Shown here piece by piece: positions 46,314 through 59,135 of a stretch of DNA of 64,000 nt. Under the pieces are notes generated by a model. It was given only the letters and a program-made list of their open reading frames with translations. It made no database searches and was not told the DNA's origin. The stretch spans positions 4,030,001 through 4,094,000 of the forward strand of contig NZ_CP025030.1 in the NCBI RefSeq assembly GCF_002812705.1. The letters are read 5' to 3'. The position numbers and the translations under genes were made by a program. The DNA is from Achromobacter spanius (GTDB lineage: Bacteria; Pseudomonadota; Gammaproteobacteria; Burkholderiales; Burkholderiaceae_B). Position 1 is the first letter of the stretch; every line of letters begins with the position of its first letter.

Positions 46314-48105
46314 GCTGCGTCCTCCAGCAGCCAGACGGTGCTCTCTGGGCAAAGGCTGCCTTGGCTCAAGGCGTCGAACGCGCCCGCGCGCGACTCGAAC
46401 AGCAGCGACGAGGCCAGGGGCGGGGTGGTGGCTTGCTTGCGTGGCAAGGCCACGTGCATGGGCCCCAGGTTGACGTACGCCGTCAGCAGGGCGCCGTCGC
46501 CCAGGCGCCAGCGGGCATGCACGCTGTGGCCGCCCACGGCGCGCGCATACACGTTGCGCGCGCCGTCCAAGCGGGGCGCGATGACACGCAGGCGCAGATC
46601 CAGCAGCGCGTTGTAAAGGTTGCGCCAGGACTGTGCTTCCGCGCTGTCGGCCTGGTGCCAGGGCGCGCTTTGCTCCCAGGTGGTCTCGGCATTCGGGTCA
46701 GGCACGGGCTCGCCATTGGCGCCCGAAAACTCCGGGAACGCGGCGAATTCGCGCTGACGGCCTTCGCGCACCGCCTTTGCCAGCGCCGGATCCGTATGGC
46801 TGGTGAAGTACAGGAAAGGCGCGCGGCTGCCGCTTTCCTCGCCCATGAAGATCAGCGGAATCTGCGGCGCCAGCAGTTGCAGCGTGACGGCGGCGCGCAG
46901 GCGTTCGGCGTTCTCGGCAAGCTCGGTCAGCCGCTCGCCCCAGGCACGGTTGCCGGTCTGGTCATGGTTTTGCAGGAACAGCACGAAGGCCGTGGGCGGC
47001 AGGTGGCCGCTGGGTTCACCACGCGCCGCGCCTTGCCGGTAAGGCGAAGGCTGGCCTTGATACAGCCATCCTTCGCCCAGGCAGCGCGCCAGCGCCTGGG
47101 CGGGCTGTTCCGCATAGTCGGCGTAGTAGCCGCGGGATTCCCCGGTCAGCAGGTGATGCAGCACATGGTGCGCGTCGTCGTTCCATTGCGCGTCGTAGCC
47201 TTCCGTCAGCAGGCTGGCGCGGTTGTCGTCGTTTTCCAGCACCAGGTGCAGGTGGCGCTGCGCCGGCACTTGGCCACGGACGAAGCGCGCCAGTTCCACC
47301 AGCCAGTCGGGGTCGGGAATGGCGTGTACCGCGTCCAGCCGCAAGCCGTCAAAGCGGTATTCCGTCAGCCAGTACAGGGCATTTTCTTCAAAGTAGCGGC
47401 GCACGGCGGGCTGCCGGAAATCAATGGCGGCCCCCCAGGGCGTGGACACGTCGTCGCGAAAAAAGGGCGCGGCGTATTGGGACAGGTAGTTGCCGTCCGG
47501 GCCGAAGTGGTTGTAGACCACGTCCAGCATCACGCACAGGCCCAGCCCGTGCGCGGTGTCGATTAAGCGCTTCAGCTCGTCGGGCGTGCCATAGGCGGTG
47601 TCGGGCGCGTAGGGCAGGACGCCGTCGTAGCCCCAGTTGCGCGGGCCGGGAAAGTCGGCGATGGGCATCAGTTCAAGCACGGTGACGCCCAGATTGGCCA
47701 GTTCCGGCAGCCGTTCCGTCAGCCCGGAAAAACCGCCCGCAAGACCCGGGTGCGCTTCGTAGATGACGGCTTCGCGCCAGGGGCGGCCCATCCAGGAAGC
47801 ATGTTGCCAGGGGTAGGAGTCCGGCCCCATGACGACGCTGGCGCCATGCACGTCGCCGTCTTGCAAGCGCGAGGCGGGGTCGGGCACCAGCAAATCGTTG
47901 CCGATGCGATAGCGGTAGCGCGTGCCGGGCGGGCAGTTCACATCCACCTGGGCGTAGCCGTCGGCATCCGCTTGCAGCGCGATGGGAACGCGCCCGTCTA
48001 TCACCAAGGCCAGGTCGGCCGGGGCCGATGGCGCCCACAGGCGAAAGCGCGTGCGGCCGTCAGGCAGCGGCAGCGCGCCATGGGTATAGGGTTCGGGCAA
48101 CACGG

Positions 48106-48109
<4 letters not shown>
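46310..48109 (-). CDS. treZ: Malto-oligosyltrehalose trehalohydrolase
   Basis: 599 residues, normal for TreZ. An N-terminal beta domain is followed by a GH13 barrel: [12 protein letters not shown] (nucleophile Asp), LVLENDDNRASL (acid Glu) and LQNHDQTGNRAWGERL are present. It cuts the alpha-1,4 bond next to the trehalose end made by TreY, releasing trehalose. It overlaps glgX upstream and malQ downstream as ATGA. Confidence 0.95.
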
Positions 48110-50217
<2,108 letters not shown>

Positions 50218-50221
50218 GGAT

Positions 50222-52453
50222 TCAGCCTTGGTGCGTGAAGAACAGGGTGGCAAGCGGCGGCAAGGTCAGCGATAGCGACTGGGCGTGGCCGTGGGCGGCC
50301 TGGTCGGAAGACTGCGCCGCGCCCTGGTTGCCTTGGCCCGAGCCGCCGTACCAGCCGGCGTCGGTGTTCAGGGATTCGGCCCAGCGGCCGCCCAGGGGCA
50401 CGCCGACGCGGTAGCCGTGGCGGGCGACGGGGGTGAAGTTGCAGACGGCCAGCATCAAGGACGAGCGGCCCCGGCGCAGGAACGCCGCCACGCTGTTGTC
50501 GGCGTCGTCCATGACCAGCCAGGCAAAGCCGTCGGGGTCGGTGTCTTGCTCGTGCAGCGCGGGCGATTCACGATACAGCCGGTTCAGGTCGGCCACCAGG
50601 CGCTGCACGCCCTTGTGGCCGGCGTCGTCAAGCAGGCTCCAGTTCAGCGAGGCGTCGTGATTCCATTCGGCGGGCTGGGCCAGTTCGCCGCCCATGAACA
50701 GCAGCTTCTTGCCGGGGTGCGCCCACATGAAACCCAGGTAGGCGCGCAGGTTCGCCAGCTTGGTGGCGGTGTCGCCCGGCATCTTGTTCAGCAAGGAGCC
50801 CTTGCCGTGCACTACTTCGTCGTGCGAGAGCGGCAGGATGAAGCGTTCGGAATAGGCGTAGGCCATGCCGAAGGTGACGTCGTGATGATGGTATTTGCGA
50901 TGGACCGGGTCTTCGTGCATGTAGCGCAGCGTGTCGTGCATCCAGCCCATGTTCCATTTGTAGTGAAAGCCCAGGCCGCCCTCGGCCACCGGCGCGGTCA
51001 CGCCCGGCCAGGCGGTGGACTCTTCGGCCACCACGATGGCGTCCGGCGCTTGTTCGCGCACGGTGCTGTTCAGTTCGCGCAGGAAGGCCACGGCTTCCAG
51101 GTTTTCGCGGCCACCGTATACGTTGGGTATCCATTCGCCGGGTTGGCGGCTGTAGTCGCGGTAAAGCATGGAGGCCACCGCATCCACGCGCAGCCCGTCA
51201 ATATGGAATTCCCGCAGCCAGTGCACGGCGCTGGCGATCATGAAGGCTTTGACCTCGGTGCGGCCCAGGTTGTAGACCAGCGTGTTCCAGTCGGGGTGAT
51301 AGCCTTCGCGCGGGTCGGCGTATTCGTACAGCGGCGTGCCGTCAAAGCGCGCCAGCCCGTGGGCGTCATTCGGAAAGTGGGCGGGCACCCAGTCCAGAAT
51401 GACGCCGATACCGGCGGCGTGGCAGCGGTCGACGAAGCGGGCGAAGGCGGCGGGCGGACCAAAGCGCGCGGACGGCGCGAACATACCCAGGGGTTGATAT
51501 CCCCAGGAGCCGCCGAAGGGATATTCCATGATCGGCATCAGCTCCACATGCGAGAACCCCATGGCTTCTGCGTAGGCGGGCAGCTTGTCGGCGAGCTGGT
51601 CCCAGACGCAGCGTTCGGCGTCGGGCGCGAGCCATGATCCGGCGTGCACTTCGTAGATGGAAATGGGAGCGTGGCGCGCTTGGCGCTCTGCGCGGGAGTA
51701 CATCCATGCGTCGTCCGTCCAGGAATAGGGGGTGGGGTCGTCAACGACCGAAGCGGTGGCCGGCGAGGGCTGGGCGCGGCGCGCCATCGGGTCGGCCTTG
51801 AATACGATGGCGCCCGAGTTGTCGGTAATGGCGAACTTGTAGCAATCGCCCGCCATGACGCCGGGGATGAATAGTTCCCACACGCCGGCCGCGTGGCGCA
51901 GGCGCATGGGATGGCGGCGGGCATCCCAGCTATTGAAGTCGCCCACCACGGCGACGCGGCGCGCATTGGGCGCCCAGACCGCGCAGCGCAGGCCGGGCAC
52001 GCCCTGCATCTCGTCCAGGCGCGCGCCCAGCACGGACAAGGCGGCGCGCCAGTCGCCGCTGGCTAACCCAGCCAGATCCGCGTCGGACAGCACCGGGCCG
52101 AAAGCATAGGGGTCTGGCGTGATTTGTTCGGTGTCGGGCCACTGGATGGCCAATTGGTACGAGCCCGGGTCGCCGGGCCGGGCGTCGGGGACCGCCCCGG
52201 TGTACAGGCCCTGGGCTTGTTCGTGCAGCGGCAGACGCGCGCCGTCGGCGGTCACCACCGCGACCGCGCGCGCGCCGGGGACCATCGCGCGCACCACGCC
52301 GTCGTGCGGACCCAGGACCGAAAACGGGTCCGCGTGCTGGCCCGTGGCCAAGGCCTGCAAGCTGGCCGGATCAAGCTGGCCTGCCGGCGGTGACGACGGC
52401 GGGGAAGCGGACAAGGGAGGCGGCGACGAAGCGCCGTTGTCATGACGATTCAT
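50222..52453 (-). CDS. glgB: 1,4-alpha-glucan branching enzyme
   Basis: 743 residues from ATG 52453 (MNRHDN), overlapping the treS stop. Domains in order: N1 region, CBM48 (about 145-250), GH13 barrel with [20 protein letters not shown] (nucleophile near residue 420), [13 protein letters not shown] (acid) and [15 protein letters not shown], then a C-terminal beta domain with a Gly/Gln-rich insertion near residue 710. It makes the alpha-1,6 branches of glycogen or GlgE-made glucan. Confidence 0.96.
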   Translation of the reverse strand: MNRHDNGASSPPPLSASPPSSPPAGQLDPASLQALATGQHADPFSVLGPHDGVVRAMVPGARAVAVVTADGARLPLHEQAQGLYTGAVPDARPGDPGSYQLAIQWPDTEQITPDPYAFGPVLSDADLAGLASGDWRAALSVLGARLDEMQGVPGLRCAVWAPNARRVAVVGDFNSWDARRHPMRLRHAAGVWELFIPGVMAGDCYKFAITDNSGAIVFKADPMARRAQPSPATASVVDDPTPYSWTDDAWMYSRAERQARHAPISIYEVHAGSWLAPDAERCVWDQLADKLPAYAEAMGFSHVELMPIMEYPFGGSWGYQPLGMFAPSARFGPPAAFARFVDRCHAAGIGVILDWVPAHFPNDAHGLARFDGTPLYEYADPREGYHPDWNTLVYNLGRTEVKAFMIASAVHWLREFHIDGLRVDAVASMLYRDYSRQPGEWIPNVYGGRENLEAVAFLRELNSTVREQAPDAIVVAEESTAWPGVTAPVAEGGLGFHYKWNMGWMHDTLRYMHEDPVHRKYHHHDVTFGMAYAYSERFILPLSHDEVVHGKGSLLNKMPGDTATKLANLRAYLGFMWAHPGKKLLFMGGELAQPAEWNHDASLNWSLLDDAGHKGVQRLVADLNRLYRESPALHEQDTDPDGFAWLVMDDADNSVAAFLRRGRSSLMLAVCNFTPVARHGYRVGVPLGGRWAESLNTDAGWYGGSGQGNQGAAQSSDQAAHGHAQSLSLTLPPLATLFFTHQG

Positions 52454-55400
52454 CGTGATTGTTCCTCGGCGCTGATCGCCGCATCTTGCAAGAGTTCGCG
52501 TGCCAGCTCGGTCAGGGCACACAGCGGAATGGAGATCCAGTCCGGGCGGTGGGCGGCTTCGTAGCTGACTTCGTAGGCGGCTTTTTCCAGTTGCGCCAGC
52601 TTCAGCAGCGTGTCTTCTTGCGCGGCGGGCAGCGCGATGGCGGTGGAGGCGGCCTCTTGATAGCCCAACAGGAAGGCCTCGACCGCGCGCGAGCCAAAGC
52701 GCGCCAGCAGCGTGTCGCGCAAGTCCTGCGGCACGCCCGGGGCGGCGGACGAATCCCCGGGGCCCGCGTTGGCGTCGGTGGGCGCGCCGCCCATCGGGTC
52801 GCTACGGGCCACCGACGCGGCGGCATAGTCGAACGAACGCAGCATGCCGGCCACGTCCTTGTACGGCGTCGTCACGCTGCGGCGGGCTTCCAGCGTCTGG
52901 ATGGGCTCGCCTTCGAAGTCGATCAGGTAGGCGTCCGTCTGCGCCACCAGCACCTGGCCCAGATGGAAGTCACCGTGTACGCGGATGAGCGGCGCGCCCG
53001 TCAGCGCCTGCGCCATGCCGTCCACCTGCTTGACCAGGCGGCCATGATGTTCAAACAACCATTGCGCGCAGGCGTGCGACGGCGGCTCCAGCCGGTCCTG
53101 CGCGGCGCGCAGGTCTTGTTCGGCGCGATCCAGTTGCGCGATGATGCGCGCGGCGTGCGCCTGGGCGTCTTCCGTGGTGGCGGTGTGGACGGGAAAGGCG
53201 GGGTCGTCCGTGGTTTGGGCCAGCGTGTTGTGCAGCTCGGCCAGGCGGCGGCCAATGGTGCTGGCCATGACCGTATAGCCTTCCAGGCTGGCTTCGAATT
53301 CCTCGGGGCTATGGCCGCCCAGCAGCGCGGCGCCCAGCGTGCGTTTCAGATAGTCCAGCGTCCAGGTCCAGGCGTCGCCCTCGTTGGTGACGAAGGCGTG
53401 CAGCACGGCCAGCGTGTGGGGCACGCCGTCTACGTCTTCGCGCAGCACCTCGCCCAGCAAGGCCGGAATGTTGGCGTAGCCCGCGCGCGTCAGGTGGCGC
53501 GATATTTCCACTTCGGGCGATATGCCGGGCTGCACGTTGCGGATCAGCTTCAGGATGGCTTGCCCGCCAACGATGACGGAACTGTTGGACTGTTCCGCGC
53601 TGATCCATTGCAGCGCGGGTTCCTCGCCGAAGTCCAGGTCGGACAGGGCGGGTTCAGGCAGGCAGCGGATGACGCCGGGCTTGTCACCCGGTTTGCCGCC
53701 GTCGCGCCCGTCCAGCGCCTGGCTGGCGCGCAAGGCCTCGATCACACCCTGCACGAAGCCGGGTTGCAGGAAGGCGTCGGCCAAGGTGCCGACTTCGGCG
53801 CCCCGGCGCACGCGCGCAATGGGGTATTGCACCTGGGCGGTTTCGTCCCAGACCAGCACGAAGGGGGCCTGGACGCGCAGGGGGTGATCATTGACCGGCG
53901 CGTTGGCGTTGTTGGCATCAGTGCCGCTGCCGCCGTCGCCGCTGCCGTCCTCGGGTTCCACTTCGGCCCAGTAGTATTCACCGCCATTGGCGTGAAACGG
54001 CGTGGCGTAGGCCAGCCGGGCGCGCGACGGCGCCGTGGACCCCGGAAACCAGCGCTGGCGCGCCAGGTATTCGGGCAGCACTTCCTTTTCCAGCGTGCTG
54101 CGCGACGCATCCGTCAACGCCGCGCCACCGCGCGACTTCAAGACCAGCGTCGTCAGCTCGGGCATCTGTTCGGGCGCGCTGGCATGCCATCCCGGCGGGG
54201 CGGCGTCCGAACTCAAGTCCATCCAGTAAAAGCCATAAGGCGGCAGCGTCAGCAGATAAGGCAGTTCGCCGATGGCCGGAAACGGCGTGCCGCCCAGCAT
54301 TTCCACCGGCACGCGGCCGCTGAACGCTTGCAACGGCAGTTCCACGGGCTGCGCCGCGTTGGACAGGTTGGCCACGCACAGGATGATGGTGTCGTTCCAT
54401 TGCCGCAGGTACGCCAAAATCTTGCGGTTGCCGGGCTGGATGAAGCGCAGCGTGCCCCGGCCGAAAGCGTGGGTCTGGCGGCGCTGCGCCAGCATGCGGC
54501 GCGTCCAGTTCAGCAGGGAATGCGGGTCGCGCTGCTGGGCCTCGACGTTGACGGCCTCGTAGCCGTACAGCGGCCCCATCAGCACGGGTAGCGGCAGGCG
54601 TTCCGGGTCGGCGCGCGAGAAACCGCCGTTGCGGTCGGGCGACCATTGCATGGGCGTGCGCACACCGTCGCGGTCACCCAGGTGCACGTTGTCGCCCATG
54701 CCCAGTTCGTCGCCGTAATACAGCACCGGCGTGCCGGGCATCGACAAGAGCAGGCTGTTCATCAGTTCTACCCGGCGGCGGTCGCGTTCCAGCAAGGGGG
54801 CCAGGCGGCGGCGGATGCCCAGGTTGATGCGCGCGCGCGTGTCGGCGGCGTAGACGCTCCATAAATAATCGCGTTCGCGGCTGGTCACCATTTCCAGCGT
54901 CAGCTCGTCATGGTTGCGCAGGAAGATGGCCCATTGGCAGGTTTCGGGTATGTCCGGCGTCTGCCGGATGATGTCGGTGATGGGAAAGCGGTCTTCCTGC
55001 GCAATGGCCATGTACATGCGCGGCATCAGCGGAAAGTGGAACGACATATGGCATTCGTCGCCGGTGCCGAAGTATTCCTGCGCGTCCTCGGGCCATTGGT
55101 TGGCTTCAGCCAGCAGCAGGCGGTTGGGATATTCCTGGTCAATCACCGCGCGTATCTGCTTCAGCACCTGGTGCGTTTCCGGCAGGTTTTCGTTGTTGGT
55201 GCCTTCGCGTTCCACCAGATACGGCACGGCGTCCAGGCGCAGCCCGTCCACGCCCATGTCCAGCCAATAGCGCATCACCGACAGCACTTCCTTCAGCACC
55301 TGCGGGTTGTCGTAGTTCAGGTCAGGCTGATGCGAATAGAAGCGGTGCCAGAAGTAGGCGTTGGCTTCGGGGTCCCAGGTCCAGTTGGACTTTTCCGTGT

Positions 55401-55860
55401 CGCAAAAAATGATGCGGGTGCCGGCATAGGCCTTGTCGTTGTCCGACCACACGTAGAAATTGCGGGCCGCCGAGCCGGGGCGCGAGGTGCGCGCGCGTTG
55501 AAACCAGCGGTGCTGGTCCGACGTGTGGTTGACCACCAGTTCGGTAATGACGCGCAAGCCGCGCGCATGCGCCTCGCGGATCAGTTTGCGCACGTCGGCC
55601 ACGGTGCCGTAGTCGGGATGCACGCCCCGGTAGTCGGCAATGTCATAGCCGTCGTCGCGCCGTGGCGACGGGTAGAACGGCAGCAGCCAGATCGTGTTCA
55701 CGCCCAGGCTGGCGATGTAGTCCAGCTTCATGATCAGGCCGGGGACGTCGCCCACCCCATCGTCATTCGAGTCGAAGAACGACTTCACATGCAACTGGTA
55801 GATGACGGCGTCCTTGTACCAAAGACCGTCATCTTTCTGGGGGTGGGTTTCACTGATCAT
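52450..55860 (-). CDS. treS: Trehalose synthase fused to maltokinase
   Basis: 1136 residues in two enzymes. Residues ~1-555 are a GH13 trehalose synthase that isomerises trehalose and maltose: [20 protein letters not shown] (nucleophile near 207), [10 protein letters not shown] (acid near 250) and [12 protein letters not shown]. Residues ~580-1136 are a maltokinase: [13 protein letters not shown] (near 963) and LIDFEGEP are its phosphotransfer and metal motifs. The fusion channels trehalose-derived maltose to maltose-1-phosphate for GlgE. The start has GGAG 6 nt upstream. Between the parts is a variable Gly/Asp/Asn segment. Confidence 0.96.
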   Translation of the reverse strand: MISETHPQKDDGLWYKDAVIYQLHVKSFFDSNDDGVGDVPGLIMKLDYIASLGVNTIWLLPFYPSPRRDDGYDIADYRGVHPDYGTVADVRKLIREAHARGLRVITELVVNHTSDQHRWFQRARTSRPGSAARNFYVWSDNDKAYAGTRIIFCDTEKSNWTWDPEANAYFWHRFYSHQPDLNYDNPQVLKEVLSVMRYWLDMGVDGLRLDAVPYLVEREGTNNENLPETHQVLKQIRAVIDQEYPNRLLLAEANQWPEDAQEYFGTGDECHMSFHFPLMPRMYMAIAQEDRFPITDIIRQTPDIPETCQWAIFLRNHDELTLEMVTSRERDYLWSVYAADTRARINLGIRRRLAPLLERDRRRVELMNSLLLSMPGTPVLYYGDELGMGDNVHLGDRDGVRTPMQWSPDRNGGFSRADPERLPLPVLMGPLYGYEAVNVEAQQRDPHSLLNWTRRMLAQRRQTHAFGRGTLRFIQPGNRKILAYLRQWNDTIILCVANLSNAAQPVELPLQAFSGRVPVEMLGGTPFPAIGELPYLLTLPPYGFYWMDLSSDAAPPGWHASAPEQMPELTTLVLKSRGGAALTDASRSTLEKEVLPEYLARQRWFPGSTAPSRARLAYATPFHANGGEYYWAEVEPEDGSGDGGSGTDANNANAPVNDHPLRVQAPFVLVWDETAQVQYPIARVRRGAEVGTLADAFLQPGFVQGVIEALRASQALDGRDGGKPGDKPGVIRCLPEPALSDLDFGEEPALQWISAEQSNSSVIVGGQAILKLIRNVQPGISPEVEISRHLTRAGYANIPALLGEVLREDVDGVPHTLAVLHAFVTNEGDAWTWTLDYLKRTLGAALLGGHSPEEFEASLEGYTVMASTIGRRLAELHNTLAQTTDDPAFPVHTATTEDAQAHAARIIAQLDRAEQDLRAAQDRLEPPSHACAQWLFEHHGRLVKQVDGMAQALTGAPLIRVHGDFHLGQVLVAQTDAYLIDFEGEPIQTLEARRSVTTPYKDVAGMLRSFDYAAASVARSDPMGGAPTDANAGPGDSSAAPGVPQDLRDTLLARFGSRAVEAFLLGYQEAASTAIALPAAQEDTLLKLAQLEKAAYEVSYEAAHRPDWISIPLCALTELARELLQDAAISAEEQSR

Positions 55861-55878
55861 ATTGGGCTCCAGGCGCGG

Positions 55879-58800
55879 TCAACCATGCAGGGACAGGCGC
55901 CAGACTCGATAGGGTTGGTCGGGGGACAGCGTCACGGTGCGCGTCGCGTCGCGCCAGGTGTCGCGGCTGTCCGTCAGCAGGTCTTCGACTTCAAGGTGCG
56001 CGGGCCGGGCTTCACCGAACAACCAGAAGGGCACCTCCAGATGCGTGGTTTGCGAGTGGAAAGGGTCCAGGCTGATGGCGGTGAACACCACATTGCCCAA
56101 GCCGGGCGTGGCCTTCACGAAGGCCAGCACGCGGTCGTTGCCGCTGGGCACCGACGTCAGGCCGCGATGCGTTTGCAGGGCGGGGTTGGCGCGGCGGATC
56201 TGGTTCAGGCGCGCGATCTCGGCGCGGATGTTGCCGGGGGCACGCCAGTCGCGCTGGCGCAGCTCGTACTTTTCGGAATCCAGGTATTCCTCTTTGCCCG
56301 GCACCGGCGCGGCCTCGCACAGTTCAAAGCCGCTGTAGACGCCCCACAGGCCCGAGCCCATGGCGGCGAGGGCGGCCCGGATCAAGAAACCGGGGCGGCC
56401 CGAGGTCTGCAAGAACACCGGGTTGATGTCGGGCGTGTTCACGAAGAAGTGCGGCCGGAAAAAATCAGCGGGCGGCGGGTGCGAGATTTCTTCCAAATAC
56501 GACTGCAACTCGGCGCGGTCATTGCGCCAGGTGAAGTACGTGTACGACTGCGTGAAGCCCACCTTGGCCAGCCGGTACATCATCTTGGGCTTGGTAAAGG
56601 CTTCGGACAGGAACAGCACGTCGGGGTGCTGCCCATGCACTTCGGCTATCAGCCATTGCCAGAAGGGCAGCGGCTTGGTGTGCGGGTTGTCCACGCGGAA
56701 GATGCGCACGCCGTTGTCCACCCAGAACAGCACCACGTCGCGCAGCGCGCGCCACAGCGCCAGCTTGCGGGCGCGGCGCGGCGGGCCGCCATAGAAAGAG
56801 ACGTTAACGATGTCCTGGTATTTCTTGGGCGGGTTCTCGGCATAGCGCAGCGACCCGTCGGGCCGCCACGAGAACCAATCGGGGTGCTCTTTCAGCCAGG
56901 GGTGGTCGGGCGAACATTGAATGGCGAAGTCCAGCGCCATTTCAAGACCGTGATCTTGCGCGGCGCGCACCAGGCGCAAAAAGTCGGGCAGCGTGCCCAG
57001 CTTGGGTTCAATGGCGTCGTGCCCGCCGTCGGGCGAACCAATCGCATACGGGCTGCCCACATCGTCCGGGCCGGCGGTCAGCGCGTTGTTGCGGCCCTTG
57101 CGGTTGCTTAGGCCGATGGGGTGGATGGGCGGCAGGTACAGCACGTCAAAGCCCATTTCCTGGATGTCGGGCAGGCGTTCGATCACGTCGTCAAACGTGC
57201 CGTGGCGGCCGGGCTCGCGGGCTTGCGAACGCGGGAACAGTTCGTACCAGGCGCTATGGCAGGCTTGCGGCCGGTCGACCCAGATGGGGTAGGGGGTGGG
57301 CGTCACGGTTTCAAAGGGGCGGGCGTCCAGCGCGCGCATGGCAGCGGCCAGTTCGGGGCTGAGCAGCAGCGCGATGTGCGCCTCGGTGGGTCCCGTGCCC
57401 GCCTTCGGGTCGGGCAGGGTTTTCAACGCCTGCTTGACGACCGCCACGCTGTCGGCGGGATAGGCATGCTGGCTGGCGCGTTTGTCGGCTTCGCGCAGCA
57501 ACTGCATGCCCTCGGCCACTTCAAGCTGCAGCGCAAGGCCAGCGTCGTGCTTGACCTCCAGGTCGTGGTGATAGGTCTGCCAAACGTCAAACCACGCCGC
57601 CACCTGGAATTCGTGCGGTCCGATTCGCCGGGGCCGAAAACTAGCCTGCCAGCGGTCGTTGGACAGCAGTTTCAGCGGCGTGCGTTTCCAGTTGGCTTCG
57701 TCGGCGGCGCGCCATCGCACTTCGCCCGCGATGCGGTCGTGCCCATCCATCAACAGGTCGGCCTGGACGGTGATGCGCTCATGCACCGTGCACTTCACGG
57801 GATGCGCGCCATCGTCCACGGCGGGCGATACGCTTTCAATGGCCACGCGCAGGCCGGCCCCGCCTTCGGTGCGCGGGCCGGGGTGGCGCGAGGCCTCGCG
57901 CACGGGCGGCATGGGCGTCACGGACAGCAGCATGCAGGCGCCGGGCGGCAGCGTGTCGCCGGCCAGGACGGGCGCGTCCGTCATGCGTTGGGGCAGGATG
58001 TCGCCGGGCGGCAGGCTGGGGGCCACCGCATCCCAATCGATGTGGGCGGGCTTGGCGTCGGCGGGGTTCAGGGCCAGCACGGCCGTGGCGCCGTCGGCGG
58101 TGTTGCGCAGGATCAGCGTGGCGCGGCCATCGCGGCCGCCCAGCACGCAAGGCAACCCCGCGGGCAACCCCGAGGGCAACCCCGTGGGCAGGTCCTGGCC
58201 GCTTAGCCATTGGTTGATGTCTGGAATCTGGGTGGGCGCGTCGATCTCGGTTTCCGTCGCCATCCAGCCATTGGCGGTAAAGGCGGCGGCCCAGGCGCCG
58301 CGTATATCCGCGTCAGGCCGGTTCGGGGCGTGGCCTTCCAGCGGCTGCGTGCTGGCCAGCACCGGCGCCACCCGCTGTAGCCGCGCGGCTTCTTCGGCCA
58401 GCCAGGCGGACTTGTAGTCCCACCAGGGCAAGGACGAAAACACGCCATCAAAACCGGCATCGCGCAGCGCGTCCAGTTGCGGCTGGGTCAGGCCGGGCGT
58501 CCACGCCAGGCAGCGGGGCGGGGTGGCATGTTGATGCAGCGGGGCCAGCAGGTCGCGCCAGCTTGCGGCGGGCAAGGCCTGCGGCGATTCAAAGACAAAA
58601 CCGGCCACGCCCGCGTCAACCCAGCGCAGCAGTCGTTCAGCCCATGCGTTGGCAAACTCGGGGGGCGGTTCGCGGTTCAGCGCCATCACGCCCCAGGTGC
58701 TCAGCGGCAGGCGCGGGTCGCGGGCGGGGTCGTCAGGCGGCGCGTGGTACCAGCCGGGCTGCGCGGTAGAGGGGCTGGCATCGACCGACACGCGGTCCAG

Positions 58801-59121
58801 CACTACCCGTAGCATCAGCATCAAGCCTTGCGCCGTGGCGGCGCGCGCCTGGCGGCCAAGACGCTCGGTGATGGGCTCGGTGCTATCGCCTGCCGGACTC
58901 AGGTCGGCATCGATGGGCGCCAGCGTGCGCGCATCGGCCGGCCGCAGCCAGGGAGGCGGAATCAGCACGGCATTGAAGCCGGCTTGCTGGATGCGGGCCA
59001 GCCGGGCTTGCAGCGTGGCGGGGTCGCCTGCCGTCGGCGCGCCGTCCGGCAAACCCAGGGGCGCGTGGCAGATGCGCAGCGCGGCGGGCAAAGAGGGGAC
59101 GGGCGTCGAAGCAGCAGCCAT
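55879..59121 (-). CDS. glgE: Alpha-1,4-glucan:maltose-1-phosphate maltosyltransferase with long N-terminal extension
   Basis: 1080 residues from ATG 59121 (AAGG 9 nt upstream; ATG 59127 is also possible). The C-terminal ~660 residues are GlgE: EMALDFAIQCSPDHPW, NGVRIFRVDNPHTKPLPFW (nucleophile near 807), LFLSEAFTKPKMMYRL (acid near 837) and FVNTPDINPVFLQ. It transfers maltosyl from maltose-1-phosphate to glucan. The N-terminal ~400 residues look like a degenerate GH13-type barrel without an obvious catalytic set (WRDLLAPL, DAGVAGFVFESPQAL, AGFDGVFSSLPWWDYKSAWL). Actinobacterial GlgE lacks this part. 12-nt repeats (58151-58186) lie near the end of this extension. Confidence 0.93.
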   Translation of the reverse strand: MAAASTPVPSLPAALRICHAPLGLPDGAPTAGDPATLQARLARIQQAGFNAVLIPPPWLRPADARTLAPIDADLSPAGDSTEPITERLGRQARAATAQGLMLMLRVVLDRVSVDASPSTAQPGWYHAPPDDPARDPRLPLSTWGVMALNREPPPEFANAWAERLLRWVDAGVAGFVFESPQALPAASWRDLLAPLHQHATPPRCLAWTPGLTQPQLDALRDAGFDGVFSSLPWWDYKSAWLAEEAARLQRVAPVLASTQPLEGHAPNRPDADIRGAWAAAFTANGWMATETEIDAPTQIPDINQWLSGQDLPTGLPSGLPAGLPCVLGGRDGRATLILRNTADGATAVLALNPADAKPAHIDWDAVAPSLPPGDILPQRMTDAPVLAGDTLPPGACMLLSVTPMPPVREASRHPGPRTEGGAGLRVAIESVSPAVDDGAHPVKCTVHERITVQADLLMDGHDRIAGEVRWRAADEANWKRTPLKLLSNDRWQASFRPRRIGPHEFQVAAWFDVWQTYHHDLEVKHDAGLALQLEVAEGMQLLREADKRASQHAYPADSVAVVKQALKTLPDPKAGTGPTEAHIALLLSPELAAAMRALDARPFETVTPTPYPIWVDRPQACHSAWYELFPRSQAREPGRHGTFDDVIERLPDIQEMGFDVLYLPPIHPIGLSNRKGRNNALTAGPDDVGSPYAIGSPDGGHDAIEPKLGTLPDFLRLVRAAQDHGLEMALDFAIQCSPDHPWLKEHPDWFSWRPDGSLRYAENPPKKYQDIVNVSFYGGPPRRARKLALWRALRDVVLFWVDNGVRIFRVDNPHTKPLPFWQWLIAEVHGQHPDVLFLSEAFTKPKMMYRLAKVGFTQSYTYFTWRNDRAELQSYLEEISHPPPADFFRPHFFVNTPDINPVFLQTSGRPGFLIRAALAAMGSGLWGVYSGFELCEAAPVPGKEEYLDSEKYELRQRDWRAPGNIRAEIARLNQIRRANPALQTHRGLTSVPSGNDRVLAFVKATPGLGNVVFTAISLDPFHSQTTHLEVPFWLFGEARPAHLEVEDLLTDSRDTWRDATRTVTLSPDQPYRVWRLSLHG
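58151..58186 (-). repeat. Three 12-nt in-frame repeats in the glgE extension
   Basis: GGCAACCCCGNG occurs three times head to tail (58151-58162, 58163-58174, 58175-58186), encoding Gly-Leu-Pro-(Ser/Ala/Thr) units in a linker region of the N-terminal extension. Confidence 0.85.
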
Positions 59122-59135
59122 GGGCATTCGCCTTA

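Noticed and set aside
52459..57111. Two long plus-strand open frames over treS/maltokinase and glgE
   Set aside because: Antisense shadows of long GC-rich genes; no family motif seen.
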